Notes: generated by a model not told the origin, from the letters alone. A stretch of DNA of 64,000 nucleotides from Notolepis coatsorum (GCA_963971535.1 OZ020589.1:97352121-97416120); one strand, 5' to 3'. Shown: positions 12,092-24,136, counted from the stretch's first letter. Numbers and translations are program-made.

Positions 12092-12513
12092 ATTATCGTG
12101 TTGTTGCTTTTCATTTTGTATAACGTTGCTGTGTGCTGATGTAGCACCGTCGCTCGACATGTTCTTTTGTTATGTGTTTTGGAGACAGCGTTTCTCCCCT
12201 TTGCTTTCCCCGTTTTGTGATACAGCTCAGTTTATGTGTATTGCTACAGCTACAGCGTGTTTTTGGAGACTAGAATTATCCCCTTTACTTTCCCATTTTG
12301 GAGACAAAGGATTCTCCTCTTTTTACACCATTGTCGTGTGTACGTCCTGCTCATTTATAATAAAGAAGCATCCTTTGTTTGAGAATCAACACCTGCCTCT
12401 CGTTTATCCGTTCTGCACTGCACCTGAGTCCAACACACCAACCAAATCGTAACACACTGACGATGTGTCGATGGCTCATTGATTTACTGTAGCTAGCAAG
12501 CCAAGTTACTTAC

Positions 12514-12758
12514 CGTTCTTTGTGCAGCTTCAAATGTCGAACGAAGTTGGAAGTTGTTGCGTCTCTGTCTAGGATTTTCGACCCGCATGTTTTGCATACT
12601 GCAATTCGTTTTTTGTTGACCACCATGTAGTTTTTATAAGCAAACAAAATCATCTTTGGTATCATTTTTCCACTGGATCCGTCTTTTTGAATTGTAACGT
12701 TAGTTCTTCTTCTGTGGTTCTCTCGCGCAACTTGATTGATGCTGTTGGATTGTTTCAA
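12514..12758 (-). pseudogene. BED-type zinc finger exon (hAT transposase/ZBED-like)
   Basis: The minus-strand frame begins with a methionine at 12758 and ends at a splice donor (AACG|GTAAGT, junction between 12514 and 12513). The C-terminal half reads VCKTCGSKILDRDATTSNF then VRHLKLHKER: CxxC and HxxxxH ligands in the spacing of a BED finger, with the typical TSNFxRHL(K) signature. BED fingers bind DNA at the N-terminus of many hAT transposases. No following exon with the hAT catalytic or dimerisation domain is found before the element ends, so this is a lone exon. It lies inside element G and may be its relic. Confidence 0.65.
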
Positions 12759-13919
12759 ACAAAGTGGATCTGGGAAATGAAGTGTTGATTAGCTGGAAAT
12801 GAATTAATTCATGGCACATTTAACACTTTCAGTGGCACGTTAGGTTAAAGTTACCCTTAGAATGCCAGCCTTCTAGTCGTTTCCGTGGTCGTTGCACTAT
12901 GTTTGCACTATGTATTATAGCTCTATGAGACATGGTGTGGCTCATTTTGACAAACATTACTTGTAGTCCAGCATGGGAATAATAGTTTGTTTCCACACAC
13001 TGTAGTTTGTAGTTTATTACACGCTAAACATCGCGCATTTCCAAGATAATACAGTATTTTTTCATAGATGGTGAGATAAAACACGTTATGTGCAATAAGC
13101 CCAAACCGTTCTGGCTGATCCCCTGAAACCCTGAATACTCCCATATCAAAGGTATATGACTTGTATATATGTATCATCACAAAATCATCAAGGGGGGGGG
13201 GGGGGTCGTTTTTACTCAAAACTATGATCGCGTTTGCCGAGCATGTTTTTCATCCGTTGAAACACAGAACTGTGATAGTTAGAAAAACACGTTTCAGATT
13301 AGGTAAAATAGACATAGAATGTACCTTACCTTAGCCAGAAGGTATTCCAAAAGAATAATTCCAAGTGATCGCATCGCCATCGCGATTACCAGTGTATATG
13401 TCTATACGCGTTCCGATGGTCAAATACGCTTATGCAACGGAATCCCGAGGCGAGGACTGTGAATTTCTGTCCCACGAGAAGGAGGGGCCACTCGCAAGGA
13501 GAAACTGAAAGTGAAGCTGACTATCAGCCCAGAGCCCCATGCAGTTCAGACACGGGACGATACTGGCACCTGGTGATAGTCGATCAGAATGCAGTTCCAA
13601 TGTGTCGGGATGTGCCTAAATGATGCAGATCGCTCTGGGCAACTGTGTAGAGTGGGGATCAAAGTAAAAAGATCAAACGATCCAAAAACGACTTTTTACG
13701 TTTATGGCACTCAACGGTCGGTGGCCAAACACAAAATAATTTTTAATCGTTGGGCATGGGGGAAGGTATCAAGTCTTCTCAAGTCAATAGGCTCAAATCC
13801 AAGTTAAGTCACAATTCATTGTTGTTAAAGTCAAAGTCGAGTTGCAAGTCTTTTTTGATTTTGTCAAGTCAAGTCTAAAGTCATTCGTGACTTGAGTCTG
13901 ACTCGAGTCCACACCTCTG

Positions 13920-14190
13920 GTACTCAGTGTGTATAGTATATAGTACTCAGTGTGTGTATAGTACATAGTAGTACTCAGTGTGTATAGTATATTTTTGTAC
14001 TCAGTGTGTTTATAGTACATAGTCATACTCAGTGTTTATAGTACATAGTAGTAGCCAAGTGTGTATAATAGCAGTACTCAGTGTGTATAGTACTGTACAT
14101 AGTAGTACTCAGTGTGTATAGTACATAGTAGTACTCAGTGTATATAGTACATAGGTACATAGTAATACTCAGTGTGTATAGACAGTGTCT
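13920..14190. repeat. Minisatellite GTACTCAGTGTGTATAGTACATAGTA
   Basis: About ten copies of a ~26-bp unit, containing GTACTCAGTGTGTATAG and TACATAGTAG. It continues the array cut at 3104 by element G. Further short pieces occur at 15594-15612 and 15868-15945, separated by retroelement sequence. Confidence 0.9.
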
Positions 14191-15592
14191 ATAGGTCATG
14201 TACTTCCAGGAAACATTCAAGAACTGTTCTTTGATAGGGAGGGGGGTTATAATCTGAGGGGAGAACTCAATTTAAAAGTTCTTAATGCACGCACTACCAT
14301 GAGAAGACACTGCATCTCGATATGTGGAGTGAAACTGTGGAACAGTCTGGATGTGGTGCTGAAGCAATGTCCAAATATGAGACAATTCAAACTGATTTAT
14401 AAGGAGATGATGTTCACGAGTGTTAGATCCTGATCAATCTGGCCAGTATCACGTCTTCGTCTGTTTGGCTCTCCATCCAATTCCTCTGCGTTGTGTCATT
14501 TTAATGGTCCTGACGTCTCCGATACTGGTTGATCAAATCCTTATCTCTCCCCGTTAGTACAATCCGCGAACCATAATAATTCTCCACCTCCATAAGAATT
14601 CGACACTTCGACAACGTGAAATACCTTACAAGGAGAAGCGTGGTTTATTTGATAAACAGAAACCTCAGCTCAGATGTTAACAGATTGTATTGTCCTTGAA
14701 GAGTGTATTCTAATGATCTTTCGGTGTGTTCAGTCTATCTATCGTCCTTTTGCTATTCAGTCCACTGGTGGTCAGGCCTGGTCTGTAGCCAAGACCATCC
14801 TCGTGGTAGCCGAAGCTAATGATGATGTGGCATCCTTCCTCCCCCCCCCCCCTCCGTGGTGAGAGGAGAGAGAGTCTCTTCTGGTTTCTCCCCTCCTGTG
14901 GGATTCGTTTCTTTGGTCTGCCTCACACCCGGAAACACTGTTCGACTTATAGATCTTCGTCGTAGCAACGACGGCCCCGCCTTCTGGTTGTCATGCGACG
15001 TGCTAATAACCTTTCACACCATTAAACGTTTCATTAAGATGAACCTCTCTCCCATGGTCTGGGCCTACACTCGCTCTTATCTATGTGTTCTTCCAAGGAA
15101 TTCAAAACAAACACCCTCGCTGGCAGTGTGCTGTGAAACCGCTTCTTCTCCACCGTCAATATCATCCCGTGATGATAATGATATTACCCTCTTAAAGCAG
15201 TTTATAAACCAAATATACATTGAAAAAACCACCATTTTCTCTCAACGAGGTACAGGGATGAGGAAGGGACTTGATATTCACGGGTGTTTACAATTTTTAT
15301 TTTGTTTCTTTCATGTTTTACATATATATATATATAAATTTTTTTGGGCATATATATATTTTTTGAAATGTTTTAAATTAGTACACTAATTTGAGTAGTG
15401 GAAAAGGGGTAGGATTAAATAAGTGTATACTTCTTCCTACTCCTTTTCGAACATGTAAATTGAGTATGTTTTGCTTTTGTTTAGTTATTTATTTAGTTTG
15501 AGTTATGTTTTGATTTTGTTTAGTTATTTATTTTGTTGTATTCATTTACATGTTCGAAATAAAGATTTCAAATAAAAAATCAAATAAAAAAA
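14191..15592 (+). pseudogene. CR1/Rex-like LINE 3' end, interrupted
   Basis: 14194-14433 reads LPGNIQELFFDREGGYNLRG followed by KLWNSLD and QFKLIYKEMMF, which resembles the extreme C-terminus of fish non-LTR retrotransposons (LRG...F...RT...LWNSL). The probable 3' end lies at 15380-15592, finishing TGTTCGAAATAAAGATTTCAAATAAA-like, an A-rich LINE tail. The part in between (14440-15370) is unrecognised and may be a nested insertion. The whole sits inside the minisatellite, as expected for a retroposed copy. Confidence 0.55.
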
Positions 15593-15611
15593 TAGTACAT
15601 AGTAGTACTCA

Positions 15612-15866
15612 GTGTCATTCATTCAAACCTTTATTTATTCTCGAAAAGGACAATTGGGGTCACCCTCATTTTCAATGTCGTCGAGACTTACAGACATTTC
15701 AATGCATACATTTTTTACAATATAATAATAATAATAATAATAAATAATAATAACTATCTATATAGCACCTTTCACACATGGACCTCAGTCCAAAGTGCCC
15801 CACAGCAAATAGCATAAAAGGAACATAGGCATAAAATCAGCATACAGTTGACAGAATTAAAAAAAA
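15612..15866 (-). mobile_element. Retroelement 3' tail with ATATAGCACCTTTCAC
   Basis: A near copy occurs at 63177-63520: both share ATTCTCGAAA(A)GGACAATT, AATGTCGTC, (AATAAT)n and CTATATAGCACCTTTCACAC. The block begins with an ATTCATTCAA-type repeat, which fits the 3' end of a LINE or SINE inserted in minus orientation. No coding capacity. Confidence 0.6.
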
Positions 15867-15945
15867 AACATGCACAGTGTGTGTAGTATATAGTAGTACT
15901 CAGTGTGTATAGTACATAGTCATACTTAGTGTATACATAGTTGTA

Positions 15946-17281
15946 ATAGTATAATAGGAATAATGCTGGGAGATCTGATTTCCTTGTTTGCCCCGCCCCC
16001 TACACTTGCCTAATGTGTAAGCCAATAGAAAGGAAACAGGTGGCTGCCGCCTGGTGGAGATTTGCACTCTACTGAGCCCACCTTTGTAGTTGTTGATATA
16101 TTTCTCATATAACAACACATAGCAACCGCTGTTTTGCACATACTGTAGCAGTCGTTGTTTCTTCCATGGACATTCTGTGAAAAGACGCCATTACCGGAAA
16201 GCCTATGATCTGTCATGCGGGTTAAATGGCGGGTTATAAAAGAGATCAGAGGCTTTACAACCTGGGGTGTTCTGTTGTGTGGTAGCCTATATAGTTCATG
16301 TGCTAAGTCATTACATGACAACGTGCCATTTCCCATTCTTAATGTTTAATTTTCAAAGTACTGTTTCTAAAGTTTTTACGGTAATTTTTTGGATGAAGTA
16401 GATCCTTACCTCTCAGAAGAATGTGTGTTTTATCAACCCTGTATATAAATTACTGTTTGAGAAGGTTATAAACCCATATTTAGAACAAATCTGATATATT
16501 ATGAAAGATAAAACCCCCCTTGTTACACTAAGTGTGTTTGTAAAGTGAGAATATTGAGGAGCTTGGATGAATATTGAATATGAAAAGTTGACCATGACGA
16601 GCCACATATACTGCCATCAACCCTGGGGGTACCCCAGAATGGAATCAGGGTTGACAATTTTTTTTTATATTGGCAGCCATTATTAGCCATGTGGTAAAGG
16701 TCATGACACCACATGAAGAGCATTCATGAGAGGCTTAAATGTTGTTATATATGTACATTTACTGTACATTTTCAAACAAATAATGTGCTTTTATGGTAAC
16801 AGGGTTGACACAATGAGTGTGCCCCCCTCTGTCAGACATTATATACATTCATTAAAAGAAAATGTATTAAAAGAAGAAGACACTTGTCTTTTCACCATCA
16901 ACTTCAGAAAAGGCAGACCATTTCACTTCCTGGAAACCGCGACTCTTGGAACAGCCCATTATCTCTGAAGGGGTGTTTTCATTCTAAAGTAACAGGGTCA
17001 ACAGTTTACACATTTAAAGAATAAAACCCATTCATGAGTAATGAAACAACACTTAAGGCTTTATATAAGTTTATGTTAGCAGCAGGACTTGAGAACTAAT
17101 AGGAATGTCTGATCACTGAGTGTGTCTGACTCCCACCTAAACGGCACAGACTACAACATATAACGTATGACGTGTATCACGCCGGTTAGGGTACCTTAGC
17201 GGTCATCAGGCTCCACAACAGTGGGCAGCGACTAGCAGCCTCCAGGCTCCACATCAGGGGGCAGCGACAGCGACTGCTACC
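15946..17281. other. Unassigned non-coding stretch
   Basis: I see no gene, RNA or bounded element. Short phrases such as CAGGGTTGACA recur (16645, 16799) and CAGGCTCCACA(A/T)CA occurs twice near 17207 and 17245. The last ~180 bases probably belong to the retroelement that resumes at 20976. Confidence 0.4.
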
Positions 17282-17437
17282 CAGTGGCGTCGCATGGGTA
17301 AAATAACAGGGGAAGCCAAAAAAAATTATTAAAAAAGAATTATTAAATATTTTTATTAATATTTTTTAATTTTTTTTTTAAGTCAAGCAGTCACCATTTA
17401 CACTACAGTATGGCTCGGCGGCCAGTCAAACTTTCTT

Positions 17438-17729
17438 AACAGATTGCAGAATGGGTACAATACAGTACGGCTCAATACACACAATTGTATAAGGGGATGC
17501 AGACCAGAGAAAGACGTTTGTCTTGTTTACATCAGGGTCCCCCATTTTCAATTCATAGTGACATTTATGACATACAAGACATCATGACATCAAATATACA
17601 GTACTGTTACCCATAGATCCTGACAGAGTATATACATATGATGGGGAGGGGACTGTACATTAGGAGGGGGTGGGTGGGTGGGAGAGAAATATACATATGG
17701 CCGGGAGAGAATATGACTGTCTATTAGAC
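17438..17729 (-). mobile_element. LINE 3' UTR copy a (family of 51598-55480)
   Basis: Minus-strand copy of the 3' UTR of the LINE in the fam83f intron (ACAGATTGCAGAATGGGTAC, GGGGATGCAGACCAGAG, CAGGGTCCCCCATTTTCAAT, then GTACTGT and GTACATTAGGAGG). It lacks the usual tetranucleotide tail. It shares the variant CGGCTCAATACACAC with copy b on the other side of the inserted LINE. Confidence 0.85.
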
Positions 17730-19750
17730 AAACAGACTACAAAGGCACCCCCCTCAAACTGAACAGTGACATCTCCTTAGCAAATGATCTCAATTCCTTC
17801 TATGCGAGGTTTGAGGCTGTGAATAACAACACCAGCCTACAAACCACGGCAATGGGGGGGGGGGTCTGCTGATGGAGACTCAGTGTTCAGGGTAACAGAG
17901 CATGAGGTGAGACGGATCTTTAAAAAAGTGAATATCAGGAAGGCAGCAGGACCGGACGGCATCCCCGGCCGCGTCCTAAAAGTCTGTGCCGACCAACTGG
18001 CCCCGGTATTCACTGACATCTTCAACCTGTCCTTGGAACAGGCTGTCATCCCCACCTGTCTGAAGAAGTCCACCATCATCCCTGTACCCAAAAAATTTAC
18101 GCCCGCTTGCCTCAACGACTACCGCCCTGTAGCCCTCACCTCCATAGCCATGAAGTGCTTTGAGAAGCTAGTGAAGGGCTACATCTGTTCCTCCCTCCCC
18201 ATCAACCTGGACCCTCTGCAATTTGCATATCGCCCCAACAGGTCCACGGAGGACGCCATAGCCCATGTGCTGCACACAGCAGCATCACACCTGGACAAGA
18301 GGCAGGGGAACTATGTGAGAATGCTGTTCATCGACTACAGCTCAGCATTCAATACCATAGTCCCCTCCAAACTCATAGCCAAGCTCAGGGACCTGGGCTT
18401 GAACTATGACCTCTGCCAGTGGGTCTTGGACTTCCTGACGGGCAGACCCCAGGTGGTAAGAGCCGGCAACTGCACCTCCTCATCCATCACGCTCAACATA
18501 GGGGCCCCCCAGGGCTGTGTTCTGAGCCCCCTCCTCTACTCCCTGTACACACATGACTGCGTAGCACAGCGGAACAACAACACCATCATCAAATTTGCTG
18601 ATGACACAGTAGTGGTGGGCCTGATCTCTGCCAACGACGAAAGGGCCTACCTGGAAGAGGTAGAGAACCTGTCACAGTGGTGTCAGGAGAACTGCCTCTC
18701 CCTGAACGTCAGCAAAACAAAAGAGATGATTGTGGACTTCAGGAGGTCGGGGGTCAAGGACTACAGCCCCCTCAGCATCGACGGGGCACCGGTTGAGAGA
18801 GTGAACAGTTTAAAGTACCTCGGAGCCCACATATCCGAGGACTTGACATGGACCACACACATTGACAGTGTTGTGAAGAAGGCACGACAACGCCTCTACT
18901 TCCTCAGGCACCTAAGGAAGTTCCAAGTCAGTCAGAAGATCCTTAGGAACTTCTACTCATGTACAATAGAGAGCATCCTGACCGGCAACATCACCTCCTG
19001 GTTTGGGAATAGCACTGCACAAGACCGTAGCAGACTACAAAGAGTGACACGTTCAGCCGAACGCACAATTGGAGGGGGGCTTCCCACCCTCCAGAACATT
19101 TACAACAAGCGGTGCAAGGGGAAGGCTAAGAGAATTATTAAGGACTCGAGCCACCCGAACAACTGCCTCTTTGAACTGCTGCGGTCAGGCAAGCGATACC
19201 GGAGTCTTAAGGCGAGCACAGAAAGACTCAGAAGAAGCTTCTATCCCCAGGCCATCAGGCTGCTAAACGAACAATAAACACTATGCAACAACCATCAAAT
19301 GCACACAGCACACACACCCACACGCACACACTCACTCAAACAAACAACACACTGCAGCACCCACTCTCCACACTTTAGATCACACAAACACACTTTACAC
19401 TTTATATTTATTGATAAAGGATTTGCACTACAACTCGTACACCTACTGTGAATTGTACCTAAATTGCACCTCGTCCCATTTCTGCCTTGCACTATATAGT
19501 ATTGTATATTAGTACACTGCACAGTATTGTATATTGTATGGTAACTACGTCTATTCTGCATCGAACATTGTACATATGTCTAAACTGAACACTGTGACCT
19601 CATTTTTTTACTTCTAATTTTACTATGTTATTTTATTTCATACTTATCTTGTCTTGCACAGTCTCTGGAGCGTAACAGTAAGAAGCATTTTGTATAAAAG
19701 TATTCTGTACTTCTGTATGACAAATATTAAAGAAACTTGAAACTTGAAAT
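17730..19750 (+). pseudogene. Rex/CR1-like (jockey group) LINE reverse transcriptase, 5'-truncated
   Basis: The open frame at 17883-19277 (464 codons) encodes a non-[55 protein letters not shown] (motif A), [33 protein letters not shown] (FADD motif C), [10 protein letters not shown] and the C-terminal SWFGN / [11 protein letters not shown] further RT-like segment ([17 protein letters not shown]) precedes it in another frame across a G10 run near 17862. The endonuclease is missing. The 3' UTR ends AAAGAAACTTGAAACTTGAA, an ACTTGAA direct repeat. A second 3' end of the family is at 58098-58729. The exact clade (Rex1 or another jockey-group family) is not certain. Confidence 0.85.
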
Positions 19751-19757
19751 GTGACAA

Positions 19758-19890
19758 CAAGACAAACGTATTTCTCTGGTCTGCATCCCCTTAACAATTG
19801 TGTGTATTGAGCCGTACTGTATTGTACCCATTCTGCAATCTGTTAAATAAAGTTTTCATTCATTCATTCATTCATTCATTCATTCATTCA
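19758..19890 (+). mobile_element. LINE 3' UTR copy b with (ATTC)n tail
   Basis: Plus-strand copy: TCTCTGGTCTGCATCCCC, GTACCCATTCTGCAATCTG, TAAATAAAGTTTTCATTC and then about eight ATTC units. It is nearly the exact inverse of copy a (about two differences over ~88 bp). Confidence 0.88.
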
Positions 19891-20975
19891 CGTGTCTGTT
19901 GCGCGGCGCGCCCAGCCATCAGAGCGCTCCTACTGTAAAATGCGGAAGCAGCCATTTCAGCCTCGGTTTTACTCGTTTATAAAAATGATTTAAAATGTTT
20001 ATTAGCAACGCCGAGCTTTCAAACCCCGCCGCATCTGTGTGTGAAACCCTAATGGAACGCTGGGTACCTTTGACATTTATATCCGATATATTTTGGACCC
20101 ACCGCTAGCTTTTAAGCAGTGCTTGATGGTGCACATTAACCTGGCTACTACGGAGGAATAAGTGACTGCGTATTCCAGCCCCTGGCTTGCATTGCAGTCA
20201 TGAAAGGGTATACAAGCTTGCCTGATAACGTTAGTTAGTCAGTCAGGCTGCTCAGTGCTTACCTGGTCAATAATGTGGTCCTCCTCTTGCCAGATAGATT
20301 TGTTAAATCATAATATCCACAGTGGTGTGCTCTGCTGGTCCTCAGTAAATGTCCCGTCGGTGAAAATAAGTTGCTATTAAAGTGCTAAATGTTAGATACA
20401 CTAATAGAGGATTCGAACGTGCCCGCTCTGTTAATAACATTTTCAATCAATTCCGCGAGGGGATGATGTTCAGACATGTTTGTAGTAGACTACTAGACTG
20501 AGTGACGCCAGACAGTTTTATACTACTAATGGGATGTCACGTTAGGTAGTCAGGTGGAAACGTGAACTTCTGAGTGCCCCGACTCCAGGGGGGAAAATAT
20601 GCTGAGTGTTTTCCTCCCAGCTCCGTTTTAAACTTTTAGGGTGTGGCAGTCAGCTCGAATCTGATTGGCTAGGATCGGATTTGGACTCTATAATGCTGGA
20701 AGCCTGGAGAAAGAGACCTACCCACTGCCTCTCTCCTATACTAGCTGCAGTGAGCACAGTCTGACAGTGTGTTAGAGGGAGTGAGAAGGAGAAGAGGGAG
20801 ACATTTAAAAAAAAATATATACATATATATAACACAGATGCACAGATGAAAAAGAATGTAAACTATATTAAAAAAAAATTATATATATTTTTTTTTCATA
20901 TTTCATATTTGATATGAATTTATAGGGAGGCATGGCTTCCGTTGGCTTCCATAAGGATTCGCCACTGCTGCTACC

Positions 20976-21397
20976 AGACATTGACCTGGGACTTATAGGA
21001 ACCCAAGGAGGACAACCTACACTACCTTAGGCTTACTGCACCCTATGTGGATACTGTGATACTGTGATACTGTGAATAATGTATATTTCAGTGGATACCG
21101 TGATACTGTGAATAATGTATACTCAGTAGATAGTAAATTATAACACTACCTCATGCATACTGCACCTTATGTGACACTGTGAATAATGTGAATATTCCTC
21201 AGCTAGTCAGATAGTAAATTATATTGACCATATTGATCAAATTGTTTACACTGCCTGTGTTTTTTTTTTTACTACCTGTATACTGTGTTGTTTTACTACC
21301 TGTACCCCCCCCCCCCCCCTCCCCCCATGCTGCTATGATGCCTGAATTTCCCCAAGGGGATCAATAAAGGAATATCTTATCTTATCTTATCTTATGT
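20976..21397 (+). mobile_element. Retroelement 3' end with (TATCT)n tail
   Basis: Ends ATTTCCCCAAGGGGATCAATAAAG, then GAATATCTTATCTTATCT. The same tail occurs at 49355-49530. The CCCCAAGGGG palindrome and the short tandem tail are typical of fish LINE/SINE 3' ends. Its upstream part continues across element V, at about 17100-17281. Internal direct repeats GTGATACTGTGAATAATGTA are seen at 21057-21120. Confidence 0.7.
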
Positions 21398-21565
21398 ACA
21401 GTGGCATCGTTTTGGTATGGCAAGGTACACTTGCCATACCTTGGCTTCTAGCCAAATTTGACATTAGAAATTTAAAAAATCATTTGCGTGTCATTTGTGA
21501 GAAATGAGAGCTACCAAATCCCTTCCGGGACAACACTCCGTAATAGTCAGACTCGCCCCGCGCAC

Positions 21566-21566
<1 letters not shown>

Positions 21567-21644
<78 letters not shown>
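21567..21644. repeat. (CT)n microsatellite
   Basis: About 39 CT units immediately upstream of a LINE 3' end; the SLSLSL reading frame is a by-product. Confidence 0.97.
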
Positions 21645-21650
<6 letters not shown>

Positions 21651-21985
21651 ATTCAAATGGGCTGTATTGACATGGGAAACATACGTTTACATTGCCAAAG
21701 CCAAACAAAACAAAACAATCAAACAGAGAAATCAGAAGAAAATCAGTACAGTACAGAAGGAATTCGTTATGGTGGTTGTATTCCGTTGGATGTCCTTTTC
21801 TTGTCACAGCAGCTCAAAAATCTTGCTGCTGTGTTTGCACATTGTTGTATTTCTCCCAGTAGGTATGGGAGTTTTGAGTTATTTTCCATGTTTTCAAAGT
21901 CTCTTGGAGTGTTTCCAATTTGTGGGAAGTATATGTGTCTGATGTCTTGGTATAGTGGGCTGTTACGGTGCAGTTAGGAAATTTG
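21645..21985 (-). mobile_element. LINE 3' UTR, outer split element
   Basis: Starts AATTCAATTCAAATGGGCTG on the + strand, the inverted 3' end of a LINE family I recognise as abundant in salmonids and other fish (GGGAAACATACGTTTACATT, TTGCCAAAGCC, TCTTGCTGCTGTG). The body resumes at 24205-24347 and, beyond a 24-kb insertion, at 48341-48690. Confidence 0.7.
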
Positions 21986-22046
21986 AGTTCCAATAGTAGA
22001 GGAAGGAATGAGACGGAGATGTGGTTTGCTCTTCTTCAGTAGTGTG

Positions 22047-22158
22047 TAGGGATGCCCCCCGGACCCCGGTTTTAAACGGGAACCGGTACTATATTAGAAA
22101 ATACAGGAGTATTTATAAGCTCTGACGTCCTCGGTACTGCTATCGATACTCTAGAGAA

Positions 22159-22194
<36 letters not shown>

Positions 22195-23251
22195 TAAAAG
22201 TTGCGAACGATCCTCTCTCTGTCTCTGCACGAGAAGCGAGCCGCAGCCAGCGAGTCAATTATTACACACACTCCTCGCGAGTCGCTCGCTAGTGCTACAC
22301 ATAGACATACGGGTACTACATACGGGTACTCCTTAATGAAAGTGCTCCGCGACGCCCCGTGCTATAGCGCGCGGCACACAGACAGCAGCTCTGCATGCAC
22401 TGAGTCGTGATCATGGCGGATAGAGCGAAGCGTTCTAAAGTATGGATATACTTTACAAGGGTCAATGCCGACAATGCACGTTGCCACAAGTGCAACAAAA
22501 CATTTGCCAGTAAGGGTGGCAATACGAGCAAATCAATTTATCAAAACATCTGTTGGCAAAACATGATATTAGTGTGCAGAAATGCGCGTATTCGACTGCC
22601 TTGCGCGCAGTGTTCCATCTGCATACTGCAGCCGTAACCCAAGATACGGAGTTGCCTAGGCTAATAACGAATTATTACAAATAGGCTAATAAACAAAACA
22701 ATTGTTTAGCTACAAATACTACAATCTAAACTTTTTATAGATCGTCAAGCTGAGGCGTCAGCCACTATGTCCCAGCCCAGTGAGCCCAGGGCCACCACAC
22801 ATCCTCCCTCTACCTCCCTCCACCACCCAAAGTCCTTTCACCCTAGCAACATAGGGTGAGGATAGGGTGAACGAGTGTCACAGTTCTGTTAGCCTTTTGC
22901 ATTTGTTGTTTATTATAAAAAGTCTATAATTCAGAGTCAGACACATTTAAAACATTGTTGCTGCTGTTGCTGAAGAAATTATATTAATTTATTATATTTA
23001 TTTATAAAGTTATATAAAAGAACATTGCTGCTGCTGTTGCTGAAGAAATTATATTTATTTATAATACTTATTTATAAAGTTGTATTTATAAATAATAAAG
23101 CAATGTTGATTCTGTTCTTAATTAATTGTCTTTTTTTCTTGCAAAAAAATAACCAAAAAGAACCGATAAGAGTATCGATAAAGTACCGAACCGTTAAGCA
23201 GTATCGATAAGAGTAGTAGTATCGATAAAATCCTAACGATACCCATCCCTA
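22047..23251. mobile_element. hAT element X with BED exon
   Basis: Ends TAGGGATG / CATCCCTA with the 8-bp TSD GTAGTGTG (22039-22046, 23252-23259). Near-terminal regions contain TATCGATA words. An ATT microsatellite lies at 22157-22195. The two parallel duplications at 22955-23050 share GCTGCTGTTGCTGAAGAAAT. A BED-finger reading frame is inside; no catalytic hAT domain is present. Confidence 0.85.
22407..22637 (+). pseudogene. BED-type zinc finger, frameshifted (hAT transposase N-terminus)
   Basis: The frame begins with methionine and reads RSKVWIYFTRVNADNARCHK then CNKTFASKGGNTS, the N-terminal half of a BED finger with its aromatic residues and CxxC pair. The second half is out of frame: the histidine part (SKHLLAKHD) is visible one frame over, so a small indel near 22535 breaks the finger. 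No further transposase sequence follows within element X. Confidence 0.75.
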
Positions 23252-23579
23252 GTAGTGTGTCTTTTAATAGTAGATCACAGGAGCAATGCAAGTAATGCAT
23301 AAGAAAGACATCCGGGCTTCAACTGAGAAAACAGACCTTAAGACAAAAATACAAAATATAAATAACAGCAATGAGAAGGTCAGCACTTGTTCTGACTCCG
23401 TCTGCACGCAGGACTGTCTGAAGATCCGACAAGGAGAAAGGAAACAACAGGTCAATATAAAGCCACATTCCTGACATTCCACAGGCATCAATTAGTGATG
23501 GCATAGTGACAGCAACCAGTGGTGACAGTCAATCAGTGTAGTGACAGCGAACCAGAGGTGACCATCAATAAGTGCAAAT

Positions 23580-24136
23580 TAGGGCTGGGCGATTTAACGA
23601 TAACGATAAATATCGCGATATATTCTAATAATCGATATAAAATGACAATACTGACCAAATTGAGATTTATTTTTCTCTTGTCCATTTATTTTGTTTGCTT
23701 TCTAATTTAAAATACAGTTTGAAACCGTCTGTACACAGTAGGCTATGTGTGCTAGCAGAACTAGACTCCAGTCACGAGTCACAGTGCACATGTGCGGTGG
23801 TTTGTCCACCAAAAAAGCGCCAAAAGATCGAAAATAAACTAACAGAGCCAGAACTGTTCAACTCCTCTGGAGCCACAGCCAGCAGAGAAGCCGGTTTACT
23901 TTAGCTTTTAAACCAGCTGCAGCCTGAGAACTGGAGTGTGAGGGGATGTAACACTAAAGATGGCGGCAACGACAAAGAATTGCTGCAAAATAAACATACA
24001 TATGTTGTTAAAAAAAAATAAAAAAAATAAAAAATTTAATACTTATAACAATTCGATAATTATCGATATAGAGAAATAAAATAAAATTATCATATCGTTA
24101 TCGCGATATGATTTTTTTCCATATCGCCCAGCCCTA
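23580..24136. mobile_element. Non-autonomous hAT element M
   Basis: Perfect 14-bp TIRs TAGGGCTGGGCGAT / ATCGCCCAGCCCTA and the 8-bp TSD GTGCAAAT (23572-23579, 24137-24144). 557 bp, subterminal ATATCG-rich, no coding. A half-copy of the same family begins at 27831. Confidence 0.93.

Larger units (their letters stand above)
3105..13919. mobile_element. hAT-type element G, 10.8 kb with nested insertions
   Basis: The ends are inverted repeats (CAGAGGTG... and ...CACCTCTG), continued by AAGTC-rich subterminal sequence on both sides. An 8-bp TSD, GTACTCAG, lies at 3097-3104 and 13920-13927. CAG...CTG ends with an 8-bp TSD are characteristic of hAT elements. Inside are two solo LTRs, hAT elements F, T and H, a long palindrome and a BED-finger exon at 12514-12758. 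The exon may be the remnant of the element's own transposase, but no catalytic hAT domain is visible. Stretches 3260-4338, 6043-6218, 7520-7640, 10316-10570, 10730-10915, 12097-12510 and 12760-13770 hold no gene I can recognise. Confidence 0.8.
17282..20967. mobile_element. hAT element V, 3.7 kb, carrying LINE sequence
   Basis: Ends CAGTGGCG / CGCCACTG, flanked by the 8-bp TSD CTGCTACC (17274-17281, 20968-20975). Beyond the first 8 bp the inverted match weakens. Inside are an inverted pair of LINE tails (17438-17729 and 19758-19890) and a truncated Rex/CR1-like LINE between them. The segment 19891-20900 has no gene, but it shares phrases with 31700-31913 and 42405-42520 (TTTATTAGCAACGC, CGCTAGCTTTTAAGCAGT, GGCTACTACGGAG, AAGTGACTG). 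Confidence 0.8.

Noticed and set aside
11200..12123. Several frames of 68-118 codons
   Set aside because: They fall inside a solo LTR bounded by a 5-bp TSD, on both strands, with no protein features.
14856..15389. 177-codon + frame
   Set aside because: No motifs; the C-terminal half is poly(AT)-derived (HIYIYKFFWAYIYF). Probably chance.
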